NCBI RefSeq assembly: GCF_015999245.1
Contig: NZ_JAEAMR010000010.1
Coordinates: 900,046-953,946, forward strand
Direction of reading: 5' to 3'
From: Streptomyces sp. AV19
GTDB taxonomy: Bacteria; Actinomycetota; Actinomycetes; Streptomycetales; Streptomycetaceae
DNA: 53,901 nt
In this document: positions 21,077 to 29,182 of the stretch, piece by piece
Numbering within the stretch: position 1 is the stretch's first letter
How the letters are laid out: the number at the start of each line of letters is the position of its first letter
Translations under genes and position numbers: made by a program
Notes under the pieces: generated by a model
Seen by the model: only the letters and a program-made list of their open reading frames with translations
Told to the model about the DNA's origin: nothing
Database searches by the model: none

Positions 21077-21113
21077 CGAAGCATCGTGAACGATCGATGA
21101 CTGGAGGAACGAC

Positions 21114-21698
21114 ATGTATACCCACCACGAACACGAGCACCAGGGCCCCCGTCGGCGCGGATGGGGCGAGCGCGGCGGGCGGCGCGCCTTCGGGCCGTTC
21201 GGTCCTCCGTTCGGCGGGCCGCCCTTCGGCGGGCGCGGGCGGGGCGGACGCGGCGGCCGGGCGCGCCGCGGCGACGTGCGGGCCTCGATCCTGGCGCTGC
21301 TCCTGGACCGGCCGATGCACGGCTACGAGATGATCCGCGAGATCGCCGAGCGCAGCGGCGGGGCCTGGAAGCCCAGCCCGGGGTCGGTGTACCCGACCCT
21401 GCAACTGCTGGAGGACGAGGGCCTGATCAGCAGCGCGAGCGAGGGCGGCAAGAAGCTGTTCACCCTCACCGACGAGGGGCGCGCCGAGGCCGAGGCGGGG
21501 TCGCCGGCCCCCTGGGAAGAGGTCGGCGGCGGCATCGACCTGGAGGCGATGCAGGAGATCCGCCGGGCCGGCTTCGGGCTCATGGAGGCCCTGGGCCAGG
21601 TCTGGCGCACCGGCAGCCCCGAGCAGCGGGAGGAGGCCCTCGCCGTCCTCAACGAATCCCGCAAGAAGCTCTACCTGATCCTCGCGGAGGAGCGGTGA
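21114..21698 (+). CDS. PadR-family transcriptional regulator with Gly/Phe/Arg-rich N-terminus
   Basis: A 194-residue regulator. Residues 1-58 are unusual: His/Glu at the start (MYTHHEHEHQ) followed by repeated FGPPFGG / GGRGRGGRGGR low complexity. The PadR winged helix begins at RRGDVRASILALLLDRPMHGYEMIREIAERSGG and includes PSPGSVYPTLQLLEDEGLI and KLFTLTDEGR. The C-terminal helix (SPEQREEALAVLNESRKKLYLILAEE) is for dimerisation. ATG 21114 has GGAGGA 6 nt upstream. Autoregulation is likely from the promoter palindrome. The target, if any besides itself, may be the ClpN gene downstream. Confidence 0.9.
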   Translation: MYTHHEHEHQGPRRRGWGERGGRRAFGPFGPPFGGPPFGGRGRGGRGGRARRGDVRASILALLLDRPMHGYEMIREIAERSGGAWKPSPGSVYPTLQLLEDEGLISSASEGGKKLFTLTDEGRAEAEAGSPAPWEEVGGGIDLEAMQEIRRAGFGLMEALGQVWRTGSPEQREEALAVLNESRKKLYLILAEER

Positions 21699-21876
21699 GC
21701 CGTCGGGGAGGAGTAGGCCCTCGGAGGGGCCGGAACCGGGGCGCGACCCCGAGAGGGCGCGCTCCCGTCTCCTCCTCAAGGAGGAGCGCGTGTTCGAGCG
21801 CGCCCAACTCGCGTCGGATGCGCGAATGCTTCCCCCCGGGGATGCCGTCGAGGCCCGGGACTGATGGGGTGGGAGG

Positions 21877-22398
21877 GTGTACAGCCGGACACCTGACCAC
21901 AGCGCCGCGGACGACAGACCGCTGAGCACGGAGCTGGCCGCGGCGGTCGCGGGCGCCCGCAGACGGGCGCAGCGCGACGGTGACCGGCAGATCGACACCG
22001 CCCACCTCCTGCACTCCCTGCTGGAGGCCGACCCCGACGCCCGTCACGCCCTGCCCGGGGGGCCGCCCCAGGTCGCCAGGCTCCTCGGCTACCTCGTCCA
22101 GCGCTCCATCGGCTACGGACTGCGCTGGTCCGCCACGGTGGAGGACTCCCAGGCCCTGCCCCGGCTGCCGGACGGCGGGGCGCCCGGCCGGTCGCCCGCC
22201 GCAGCCACCGCCCTGACCGCGGCCTCCGCCCGGGCGGCCGCCCGCGGCGCCCGCCGCGTCGAGGGCACCGATCTGCTCGCCGCCCTCGCCCACGACCCCC
22301 GGTGCCGCGCCGTGGACGTGCTGCGGCGGGCCGGGGTCGACCTCATGGCCCTGGACGCCCGGCTCGGGCCCGCGGTCCGCCATGCGCAAAGCGGTTGA
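21877..22398 (+). CDS. Stand-alone Clp N-terminal (ClpR repeat) domain protein
   Basis: A 173-residue protein made mostly of two Clp-N repeats: LSTELAAAVAGARRRAQRDGDRQIDTAHLLHSLLE and AATALTAASARAAARGARRVEGTDLLAALAHD. No AAA+ ATPase domain follows, so it is not a full ClpC. Such short forms are common in streptomycetes next to PadR-like regulators and may bind substrates or adaptors. The GTG start follows GGTGGGAGG closely. Between it and padR, 21699-21876 carries a TCCTCC/GGAGGA hairpin but no clear gene. Confidence 0.8.
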   Translation: MYSRTPDHSAADDRPLSTELAAAVAGARRRAQRDGDRQIDTAHLLHSLLEADPDARHALPGGPPQVARLLGYLVQRSIGYGLRWSATVEDSQALPRLPDGGAPGRSPAAATALTAASARAAARGARRVEGTDLLAALAHDPRCRAVDVLRRAGVDLMALDARLGPAVRHAQSG

Positions 22399-22461
22399 CG
22401 CTCCTGACGGTTTCTCCGGAATCGGCTTCTCGTCGTGGCGGTGCCTTGGCATGATGCAGCG

Positions 22462-23463
22462 ATGCAGACGTCTCAGGGGAGGGGCGCGGGGCTGGGGCTC
22501 GCCCTGGTCTCCGCACTCGCGTTCGGCGGATCGGGAGTCGCGGCCAAGCCGCTGATCGAGGCGGGGCTGGATCCGCTGCACGTGGTCTGGCTGCGGGCGG
22601 CCGGCGCCGCGCTCGTCCTGCTGCCCGTCGCCTGGCGGCACCGCGCCCTGGTGCGCCGCCGTCCCGCCCTGCTCGCCGGCTTCGGGCTGCTGGCCGTCGC
22701 GGGCGTCCAGGCCTGCTACTTCGCGGCCATATCCCGGATTCCCGTCGGGGTCGCCCTGCTCGTCGAGTACCTCGGTCCCGCGCTGCTGCTCGGCTGGGTG
22801 CGGTTCGTACAGCGGCGGCCGGTGAGCCGGGCGGCCGCGGCCGGGGTGGTGCTGGCCGTCGGCGGGCTCGCCTGCGTCGTCGAGGTGTGGTCCGGGCTGC
22901 GCTTCGACGTCCTGGGCCTGGTCATCGCGCTGGGCGCGGCCTGCTGCCAGGCCGGTTACTTCGTCCTGGCCGATCACGGCTCCGACGGCCGGGACCCCGC
23001 GGACCCGGTGGGCGTCACCGCCTACGGGCTGCTCGTCGGGGCCCTTGTCCTCACCGCCGTCGCCCGGCCCTGGACCATGGACTGGCACCTGCTCGCCGGG
23101 CGCGCGCGGATGGACGGCACCGCCGTCCCCGCCGGGCTGCTGCTCGCCTGGCTCGTGCTGATCGCCACCGTCGCCGCCTACCTCACCGGGGTGGTCGCGG
23201 TGCGCCGGCTCTCCTCCCAGGTGGCCTGCGTCGTCGCCTTCCTGGAGGCGGTCGTCGCCGTCGTGCTGGCCTGGGTGCTGCTCGGCGAGGGGCTGTCCGC
23301 GCCGCAGGCGGCCGGCGGCGCCCTGGTGCTGGTCGGCGCCTTCATCGCCCAGACGTCCACGCCCCGGGCCGCCCGTCCGGAGCCGGTCGCCCAGGGAGGC
23401 GCCCAGGGGGACGGAACGGTGGACGGGCGACGGGAGTTGTCCGACGGGTCGCTCCAGGCATAG
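22462..23463 (+). CDS. EamA/DMT-superfamily transporter 1
   Basis: A 333-residue protein with ten predicted membrane helices in two EamA halves (first LALVSALAFGGSGVAAKPLIEAG; second VIALGAACCQAGYFVLA). The C-terminus is hydrophilic. The family exports small metabolites and amino acids; the substrate cannot be told. ATG 22462 is chosen over GTG 22435: it is preceded six bases away by a -10-like CATGAT and lacks a ribosome-binding site, suggesting leaderless translation. The promoter of the next transporter lies in its last codons. Confidence 0.85.
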   Translation: MQTSQGRGAGLGLALVSALAFGGSGVAAKPLIEAGLDPLHVVWLRAAGAALVLLPVAWRHRALVRRRPALLAGFGLLAVAGVQACYFAAISRIPVGVALLVEYLGPALLLGWVRFVQRRPVSRAAAAGVVLAVGGLACVVEVWSGLRFDVLGLVIALGAACCQAGYFVLADHGSDGRDPADPVGVTAYGLLVGALVLTAVARPWTMDWHLLAGRARMDGTAVPAGLLLAWLVLIATVAAYLTGVVAVRRLSSQVACVVAFLEAVVAVVLAWVLLGEGLSAPQAAGGALVLVGAFIAQTSTPRAARPEPVAQGGAQGDGTVDGRRELSDGSLQA

Positions 23464-23466
23464 GGT
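23437..23466 (+). promoter_or_regulatory. Promoter inside the end of transporter 1, driving the leader ORF
   Basis: TTGTCC (23437-23442) and TAGGGT (23461-23466) with an 18-bp spacer. The transcription start would fall at or next to ATG 23473. The -35 box overlaps the 3' end of the upstream gene. Confidence 0.6.
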
Positions 23467-23472
23467 CCGATC

Positions 23473-23511
23473 ATGCCCACGACCGCTGTTCTTCCGCCTC
23501 CCGCCGCGTAA
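23473..23511 (+). CDS. Leaderless 12-codon leader peptide MPTTAVLPPPAA
   Basis: An ATG six bases after a -10 box begins the short frame M-P-T-T-A-V-L-P-P-P-A-A followed by TAA. It lies 126 bp before transporter 2. The PPP motif is a known ribosome-slowing sequence. The leader region downstream (23512-23637) has GC-rich hairpins, including CGTGCC/GGCACG, and a GGGAGAA ribosome-binding site for the transporter. This looks like an attenuator, but there is no homology evidence. Confidence 0.45.
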   Translation: MPTTAVLPPPAA

Positions 23512-23637
23512 CGCGGGCGGCCGCCGCTTTCCCTGAGAACGTGCCCCGGCACGCGCTGTGACGCGCCCCGGGGACGATCGCCGCTGCCCGCACAGAGGAC
23601 CACGCGATCCCTTCACGTCTTCTGCGGGAGAACAGTC

Positions 23638-24660
23638 ATGTCCGACTCCACCCTTGCCCCGTCCTGCCCCGCGCAGGACAACTCCGCGATATCCGCGGCC
23701 CCTTCCGCCGCACGCGGGCTGCTCTATGTCACCTTCACCGCCCTCACCTGGGGCACCACCGGTGCCACCGCCACCCTGGCCATCGCCAGCAGCGGGCTCG
23801 GGCCCGTCGCGCTCACCTTCTGGCGCGGCGCGGGCGGCTTCGCGCTGTTGCTGGCCGTACGGCTCCTCGCGCCCTCGCACCGGCGGGCGCGCCGCGGCCG
23901 TCGCCGGCAGGGTCCGCTGCGCGGGCGGATCGTGCCCGCCCTCGTCAACGGCGTGGGCCTGACCGTCTTCAACGCCGCCTTCTTCGCGGCGGTCGATGCC
24001 ACCGGCACCGCCGTCGGCACGGTCGTCACCCTGGGGGCGGCGCCCGTGCTGGCGGCGGCCGGCGGGCGGCTGCTGCTGGGCGAACGGCTCGGCGCCGGCG
24101 GCCGGTTGGCGGTCGTCGGGGCGGTCGCCGGGCTGGCGGTCCTCGTCCTCGGCGGCGACGGCGACGGCGCGGGCGCGGTGCGGCCGGCGGGGGTGGCGCT
24201 CGCCCTGCTGTCGGGCGCGGGGTACGCGCTGTTCACCGTCTACACGCGGTACCTCGGCCGGACGGGCCGGGCCGCGGACCCGTTCGGCGCGACGCTGACG
24301 TCCTTCGGCGTGTGCACGGTGGCCCTCCTGCCGCTCGCCGCGGCGGACGGACTGCTGCCGCACACCCGTGAACTGGGCGTCACCCTGGGGCTGATGGCGT
24401 ACCTGGTGACCGTGCCGACGGCGCTGGCGTACGCCCTCTTCTTCACCGGGCTGCAGTCGGTGCGGGCCACCACCGCCACGGTGATCACGCTCCTGGAGCC
24501 GGTCACGGCGGCGGTCATCGCCGTCACCCTGCTCGGGGAGCGGCTGACCGCGGCGACCGTGGCGGGCACGGGCGTGCTGATGGGGGCGGTGGGTGCGTTG
24601 GCGCTCGCGGAGGCTCGTGGGGCGGGGGCGTCTGCTTCCGCCGTGGGTGGTGGGCGGTGA
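23638..24660 (+). CDS. EamA/DMT-superfamily transporter 2
   Basis: A 340-residue, ten-helix DMT transporter. The first half begins GLLYVTFTALTWGTTGATATLAI; the second contains VALALLSGAGYALFTVYTRYLGR, and LEPVTAAVIAVTLLGERLTAATVAG is the typical last repeat. A strongly basic loop (PSHRRARRGRRRQG) lies in the cytoplasm. The substrate is unknown. ATG 23638 follows GGGAGAA by 6 nt. It is probably controlled through the leader ORF upstream. Confidence 0.87.
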   Translation: MSDSTLAPSCPAQDNSAISAAPSAARGLLYVTFTALTWGTTGATATLAIASSGLGPVALTFWRGAGGFALLLAVRLLAPSHRRARRGRRRQGPLRGRIVPALVNGVGLTVFNAAFFAAVDATGTAVGTVVTLGAAPVLAAAGGRLLLGERLGAGGRLAVVGAVAGLAVLVLGGDGDGAGAVRPAGVALALLSGAGYALFTVYTRYLGRTGRAADPFGATLTSFGVCTVALLPLAAADGLLPHTRELGVTLGLMAYLVTVPTALAYALFFTGLQSVRATTATVITLLEPVTAAVIAVTLLGERLTAATVAGTGVLMGAVGALALAEARGAGASASAVGGGR

Positions 24661-24717
24661 GGCAGCCCGTTCCGGGGGGCCAGGTGGGGGAGTTCGCCCC
24701 TGGCCCTCCCCCGGAGG

Positions 24718-24884
24718 GGGCACCCCCCCAGTTCACCGTTTCTTCCGGGGCTCCGCCCCCTCGGCCCGGCACCGCGCTCCGCGCGGTGAGCGGGGGATCC
24801 GCCCCTGCACGCCGCCGGGGGGCTTCGCCCCCTGGACCCCTGAAGCGCCCTTCGGGCGCTGTCCTCAAACGCCGGACCGGCTGA
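24718..24884. repeat. Modular GC-rich intergenic repeat, copy 2
   Basis: Between two convergent transporter genes. It contains TTCACCGTTTCTTCCGGGG, GGCTCCGCCCC, CACCGCGCTCCGCGCGGTG, GGGGGCTTCGCCCCC and CTCAAACGCCGGACCGGCTG, in the same order as in other copies. A probable two-way terminator. Confidence 0.75.
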
Positions 24885-24890
24885 ATGGTG

Positions 24891-25898
24891 CTAGCGGACG
24901 AGGGGCTCGCCCTCCGGTCGTTTGCCGGTCGGCGCGGCGTTGGCCCGGGGCTTTGCGGAGCGGGGGCCCCGGGTCTGGGTGAGGGCCGCTCCGGCCAGTA
25001 CCACGGCCGCGCCCACGGGGGTGTTCCAGCTGAGCTGTTCGTCCAGCAGGGCCGCCCCGGCCGCCGTCGCCACCACCGGGATGAAGTACGTGCTCAGCGC
25101 CGCGGTCGTGGGGCCGACCTCGGCCACCAGGCCGTACTGGACGAGCATGGCCAGACCCGTGCCCAGCGCGCCCAGCGCGGCGATCGCCAGCACCGGCACG
25201 AGGTGGAAGGAGGACGGCAGCGGTGCGGCCAGGGGCGCGACCACTGCCAGTTGGACGGTTCCTATCAGCAACTGGCCGGTGGACAGGGAGAGGTGGGATT
25301 CGCCCGTGCCCGAGAGCGTGCGTCTCACATAGATCCAGCCGACCGCGTAACTGGCGGAGGCCGTCAGCGCCATCGCGGTGCCCCGGGGGTCCTGCCCGGA
25401 GAACCCCTTCCAGGCGCCGAGCACGATGAGCACCCCGGCGAAGCCCAGGACGAGGCCCGCGAACCGGCGTCGCGTCGGCCGGTCCTCGGAGAGCGCCACG
25501 AGCGAGAGCACCATGCCCCACAGCGGGGTGGTGGCGTTGCAGATGCCCGCGAGCGAGGAGGGGATCGTCAGTTCCGAGTAGGCGAACAACGAGAAGGGCA
25601 GGGCGTTGAGCAGGAACGCCGCGACCGTCAGGTGCGCCCAGGTGCGCCGGGCCCGGGGCAGCCGCTCCCGGCGGAGGGCGAGGAACAGGGCGAGCACCGC
25701 CGTGCCGAAGAGCATGCGGCCGAGGGAGACGAAGAGCGGGGCGTAGCCGTCCGTCCCCAGCCTCATGAACAGGAAGCTGAAGCCCCAGACGAGGGCCAGC
25801 GCGCCGAAGCGGATGCGCCAGTCCACGGTGGACGAGCGCGGGGTGGTGGCGGAAGAGACAGATGGGGCGGTGGAGGAGCGTGGGGTGACGGTCGTCAT
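24891..25898 (-). CDS. EamA/DMT-superfamily transporter 3
   Basis: A 335-residue, ten-helix DMT transporter (IRFGALALVWGFSFLFMRLGTDGYAPLFVSLGRM ... AALSTYFIPVVATAAGAALLDEQLSWNTPVGA). It differs clearly from the two transporters on the other strand. ATG 25898 gives a start MTTVTPRSST; there is no good ribosome-binding site. It is divergent from the broken LysR gene, the usual layout of a LysR regulator and the exporter it controls. Loss of the regulator may alter its expression. Confidence 0.87.
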   Translation of the reverse strand: MTTVTPRSSTAPSVSSATTPRSSTVDWRIRFGALALVWGFSFLFMRLGTDGYAPLFVSLGRMLFGTAVLALFLALRRERLPRARRTWAHLTVAAFLLNALPFSLFAYSELTIPSSLAGICNATTPLWGMVLSLVALSEDRPTRRRFAGLVLGFAGVLIVLGAWKGFSGQDPRGTAMALTASASYAVGWIYVRRTLSGTGESHLSLSTGQLLIGTVQLAVVAPLAAPLPSSFHLVPVLAIAALGALGTGLAMLVQYGLVAEVGPTTAALSTYFIPVVATAAGAALLDEQLSWNTPVGAAVVLAGAALTQTRGPRSAKPRANAAPTGKRPEGEPLVR

Positions 25899-25964
25899 GA
25901 TCACACAAGATCTCGCGCCCATCCCCTTAGGACAAGCAAATAATGGTCGGGGCAATCGATTAGC

Positions 25965-26000
25965 ATCGCTGAGGTGTTGAAGTATCGCTGAGGTGTTGAA
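25965..26000 (+). repeat. 19-bp tandem duplication at the start of the LysR gene
   Basis: ATCGCTGAGGTGTTGAA occurs at 25965-25981 and again at 25984-26000. The second copy carries the GTG that opens the LysR frame. The first copy's GTG (25974) meets a TGA after five codons. It lies about 8 bp after a -10-like TAGCAT (25960-25965), so transcription may begin at the wrong copy. Confidence 0.7.
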
Positions 26001-26942
26001 CCTCGAACGCCTGCGGACCCTCGACGCCGTCGCACGCTACGGCTCGGTCGGCAGGGCGGCCGACGGACTGCACGTCACCACCTCCGCCGTCTCCCGGCAA
26101 CTGGCCGAGCTGGAACGGGAGACCGGCCAGAAGCTGCTGGCCAAGCAGGGCCGCGGGTGCGCCTCACCGACGCGGGACGGCTGCTCGCCGCCCATGCGGC
26201 GCGCATCCTCACCCAGGTCGGGTTCGCCCGGGCGGACCTGGAGGCGCAGCGCGGCCAGGCCATCGGCGAGCTGCTGCTCGGCGCCTTCCCGACGGCCGCC
26301 CGTGGGGTGCTGCCGACGGCACTCGCCCGGCTGCGCGCCGAACACCCCCGGCTGACCGTCGGCCTGGAGGAGATGCGGCCCGAGGAGGCCGTGCGCCGGG
26401 TGGAGCGCGGCGACCTCGACCTGGCCGTCGTCCTCGACTGGGACAACCGGCCGACGACCCTGCCCGCCGGGCTGTCGAAGGCCGCGATCCTCGACGACCC
26501 CGTCGACGTGGCGGTGCCGGACGGCCACCTGCTCGCCGACCGCGACGACGTCGTCCTGGAGGACTTCGCGGGCGGCGAGTGGGTCTCCTGGCCCAAGGGC
26601 GAGTTCTGCCACGACTGGCTGCTGTGCACCCTGCGGGGCAAGGGCATCGAGCCCCGGATCTCGCACATGGCCGACGAGCACCACACCCGGCTCGCCCTGG
26701 TCGCCGCCGGCTTCGGGGTCGTCGTCTCGCCCCGGCTGGGCCGCGGACCCGTCCCCGACGGGGTGCGCATGGTGCCCGTGCGGCACGCGATGTGCCGTCA
26801 CGTCTTCGCCGTCTGGCGCACCGGCGCCGGTGACCGGCCCTCGGTGCGGGCCGCCGTCGCGGCGCTGTGCGAGGCCGGCCGGGCGGCCGCCGGGCAGGGC
26901 CCGCGGCCGGGGGCGCGCGGAACCCCCGCGCCCCCGCAGTAA
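25993..26942 (+). pseudogene. LysR-family regulator, frameshifted
   Basis: The N-terminal half is an intact LysR helix-turn-helix (LNLERLRTLDAVARYGSVGRAADGLHVTTSAVSRQLAELERETGQKLLAKQGRG). At about 26150 the frame changes. The continuation RLTDAGRLLAAHAARILTQVGFA and the full effector domain to PRPGARGTPAPPQ lie one frame over, ending at 26942. Restoring one G in the GCGGGTGCGC run would give GRGVRLTDAGRLL, the normal family sequence. So either one base has been lost from the gene or this is a homopolymer sequencing error. It would probably control the divergent transporter. Confidence 0.85.
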
Positions 26943-26951
26943 CCTGGGGCG

Positions 26952-27776
26952 ATGCTCCCCGAAGTCACCGCCATCCGCTACGTCACGCCCTTGCGTGAGG
27001 GCGGCTCGCTGCCGGGCATCGTCGAGGCCGACGATCTCGGGACCTACGTCATGAAGTTCACCGGGGCCGGGCAGGGCCGCAAGACCCTCGTCGCCGAGGT
27101 GATCTGCGGACAACTGGCCAGGGCGCTCGGCCTGCGCGTCCCGGACCTGGTGGGCATCTGGCTGGACCCGGTCATCGGCCGCGCCGAGCCCGACCCGGAG
27201 GTGCAGGGGCTGCTCAAGGCGAGCGGCGGGCTCAACCTCGGCATGGACTACCTCCCCGGCGCCCTCGGTTTCGACCCGCTCGCCTTCGAGACGGACGCCG
27301 TCGAGGCCGGACGCGTGGTGTGGTTCGACGCGCTGGTGGGCAACGTCGACCGCTCCTGGCGCAACCCCAACCTCCTGGTGTGGCACGGCGCGCTGTGGCT
27401 CATCGACCACGGCGCGACGATGATCTGGCACCACAACTGGCCGTCCGCGCCGGCCACCGCGGCCAAGGCGTACGACGCCTCCGACCACGTCCTGGCCACC
27501 TTCGGCCCGGACCTCGCCGGGGCCGCCGCCGAGCTGGCCCCGCGGGTGACCGAGGAGCTGCTGACCGAGGTCGTCGCCGACGTCCCGGACGAATGGCTGG
27601 CCGACGAGCCGGGCTTCACCGGCCCGGACGCCGTGCGCCGGGCCTACGTCGAGGTGTTGCGGGACCGCGCCGCCACCATCGGCGAGCGGATCGCCATCGG
27701 TGAGCGCAGCGCGGACGGGCCCTCGCAGGCGCCCGAGTGGGTGCGGGTCAGGTTGGACAGGAAGGCCGGGAAGTGA
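26952..27776 (+). CDS. HipA-like kinase domain protein
   Basis: A 274-residue protein of the short HipA-like kinase family. The lysine strand YVMKFTGAGQG, catalytic loop FDALVGNVDRSWRNPNLLVW (NxDR..N pattern) and metal motif LIDHG are all present, so the kinase looks active. It is shorter than toxin HipA and lacks its N-terminal domain. ATG 26952 is six bases after TAACCT and has no ribosome-binding site, hence may be leaderless. It overlaps the DUF3037 gene by 4 nt, so the two are translationally coupled and probably function together. Confidence 0.82.
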   Translation: MLPEVTAIRYVTPLREGGSLPGIVEADDLGTYVMKFTGAGQGRKTLVAEVICGQLARALGLRVPDLVGIWLDPVIGRAEPDPEVQGLLKASGGLNLGMDYLPGALGFDPLAFETDAVEAGRVVWFDALVGNVDRSWRNPNLLVWHGALWLIDHGATMIWHHNWPSAPATAAKAYDASDHVLATFGPDLAGAAAELAPRVTEELLTEVVADVPDEWLADEPGFTGPDAVRRAYVEVLRDRAATIGERIAIGERSADGPSQAPEWVRVRLDRKAGK

Positions 27777-28228
27777 CGAACCGCATGAACCACCAGGGCA
27801 ACGTGGGGCCCAAGGGCGGCATGGACCCCAAGGGCGGCATGGATCCCAAAGAACGTGAAGTCTTCGAGTACGCGCTGCTGCGCGTCGTCCCCCGCGTCGA
27901 GCGCGGGGAGCAGATCAACGCCGGCGTCGTCGTCTACTGCCAGGCGGAGTCCTTCGTCGAGGCCCGCGTCCATCTGGACGAGCGGCGCCTGCTCGCCCTC
28001 GACCCGACGGCCGACGTGGCGGGCGTCCGGGCCGCGCTGCACGCCGTCGAGGGGATCTGCGCCGGCGGGGAGCGCGCGGGCCAGGCCGCGTGCGACGACG
28101 CCGGACGGCGTTTCCGCTGGCTGATCGCGCCGCGCAGCACGGTCGTCCAGCCCGGTCCGGTGCACACCGGGCTGACCTGCGACCCCCGGGCGGAACCGGA
28201 GCGTCTGCTCGACCTGCTGGTGAGGTAG
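27773..28228 (+). CDS. DUF3037 family protein
   Basis: A 151-residue protein. After the family start it has EVFEYALLRVVPRVERGEQINAGVVVYCQ, then RRLLALDP and RFRWLIAPRSTVVQPGPVHTGLTCDP, all typical of DUF3037. The N-terminus is odd: a small collagen-like repeat GPKGGMDPKGGMDPK encoded by an 18-bp tandem repeat (27806-27823, 27824-27841 and a partial third). GTG 27773 overlaps the upstream TGA. Function is unknown; DUF3037 genes are often found beside HipA-like kinases. Confidence 0.82.
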   Translation: MTNRMNHQGNVGPKGGMDPKGGMDPKEREVFEYALLRVVPRVERGEQINAGVVVYCQAESFVEARVHLDERRLLALDPTADVAGVRAALHAVEGICAGGERAGQAACDDAGRRFRWLIAPRSTVVQPGPVHTGLTCDPRAEPERLLDLLVR

Positions 28229-28251
28229 GACTCCCGTGGCGTACAGAGGCG

Positions 28252-28280
28252 TTGACAGCCGGTGGCCGGGCTTCTAGCGT
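28252..28280 (+). promoter_or_regulatory. Strong vegetative promoter before the SDR pair
   Basis: TTGACA (28252-28257), 17-bp spacer, TAGCGT (28275-28280). This is the best match to the HrdB consensus seen in the window, 113 bp before the first SDR gene. Confidence 0.8.
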
Positions 28281-28296
28281 CTGATCGGCCGAAGCT

Positions 28297-28312
28297 ACTA
28301 AGCGGTTGCTCA
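28297..28312. promoter_or_regulatory. Candidate repressor operator downstream of the promoter
   Basis: ACTAAGCGGTTGCTCA sits at about +10 to +25 of the promoter and has partial two-fold symmetry (AAGC / GCT). It resembles TetR-type operators seen before acyl-CoA and SDR genes in actinomycetes. This is inference only. Confidence 0.35.
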
Positions 28313-28392
28313 CCCGCTGTTCCCCGTGGTCCGTCCGTACGGACCCACCGGTCCCGGGCGGGGGAGCCGCCATCGAGGTGAGGAGAAACGGC

Positions 28393-29154
28393 ATGACCAC
28401 CACCGAGCGACGGGTGGCCGTCGTCACCGGCGCGGCCCGGGGCATCGGCGCCGCGACGGCCCTGCGCCTGGCCCGGGACGGGTACGCGGTCGCCGTCCTC
28501 GACCTCGACGAGGCGGCCTGCGCCGGCACCGTGGAGCGCATCACCGAGGCCGGCGGCACGGCCCTCGCCGTCGGCTGCGACGTCTCCGACGCCGACCAGG
28601 TCGCCGCCGCCGTCGCCCGGGTGGCGGACGGACTCGGCGCACCCGCCGTGCTCGTCAACAACGCCGGCGTGCTCCGCGACAACCTGCTGTTCAAGATGAG
28701 CGACAGCGACTGGGACACGGTCATGAACGTGCACCTGCGCGGCGCGTTCCTGATGGCGCGCGCCTGCCAGAAGCACATGGTGGACGCCGGCTGGGGCCGC
28801 ATCGTCAACCTCTCCAGCAGTTCCGCCCTCGGCAACCGCGGCCAGGCCAACTACTCCGCCGCGAAGGCCGGTCTGCAGGGCTTCACCAAGACCCTCGCCA
28901 AGGAGCTCGGCAAGTTCGGCGTCACCGTCAACGCCGTCGCCCCCGGCTTCATCGCCACCGACATGACCGCCTCCACCGCGGCGCGCATCGGCGTGGGCTT
29001 CGAGGACCTCCAGGCCGCCGCGGCCAAGGAGATCCCGGTCGGCCGGGTGGGCCGGCCCGAGGACGTCGCCGAGGCCATCGCCTTCTTCGCCGGGGAGAGC
29101 GCCGGCTTCGTCTCCGGCCAGGTCCTGTACGTGGCCGGCGGGCCGCTCGACTGA
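28393..29154 (+). CDS. SDR-family 3-oxoacyl-ACP/acyl-CoA reductase (FabG-like)
   Basis: A 253-residue classical short-chain dehydrogenase. NAD(P)-binding GAARGIG is near residue 15, NNAG follows at about 90, and catalytic Ser and YSAAK come after that (NLSSSSALGNRGQANYSAAKAGLQGFTKTLAKELGKFGVTVNAVAPGFI). The whole region is FabG-like and complete. It probably reduces 3-oxoacyl-CoA or -ACP. ATG 28393 has AGGAGA upstream. It is the first gene of a two-gene unit with another SDR 28 bp downstream, behind a strong promoter. Confidence 0.88.
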   Translation: MTTTERRVAVVTGAARGIGAATALRLARDGYAVAVLDLDEAACAGTVERITEAGGTALAVGCDVSDADQVAAAVARVADGLGAPAVLVNNAGVLRDNLLFKMSDSDWDTVMNVHLRGAFLMARACQKHMVDAGWGRIVNLSSSSALGNRGQANYSAAKAGLQGFTKTLAKELGKFGVTVNAVAPGFIATDMTASTAARIGVGFEDLQAAAAKEIPVGRVGRPEDVAEAIAFFAGESAGFVSGQVLYVAGGPLD

Positions 29155-29182
29155 ATCTGCCCTACTGAACGGGAGCAGCAGC

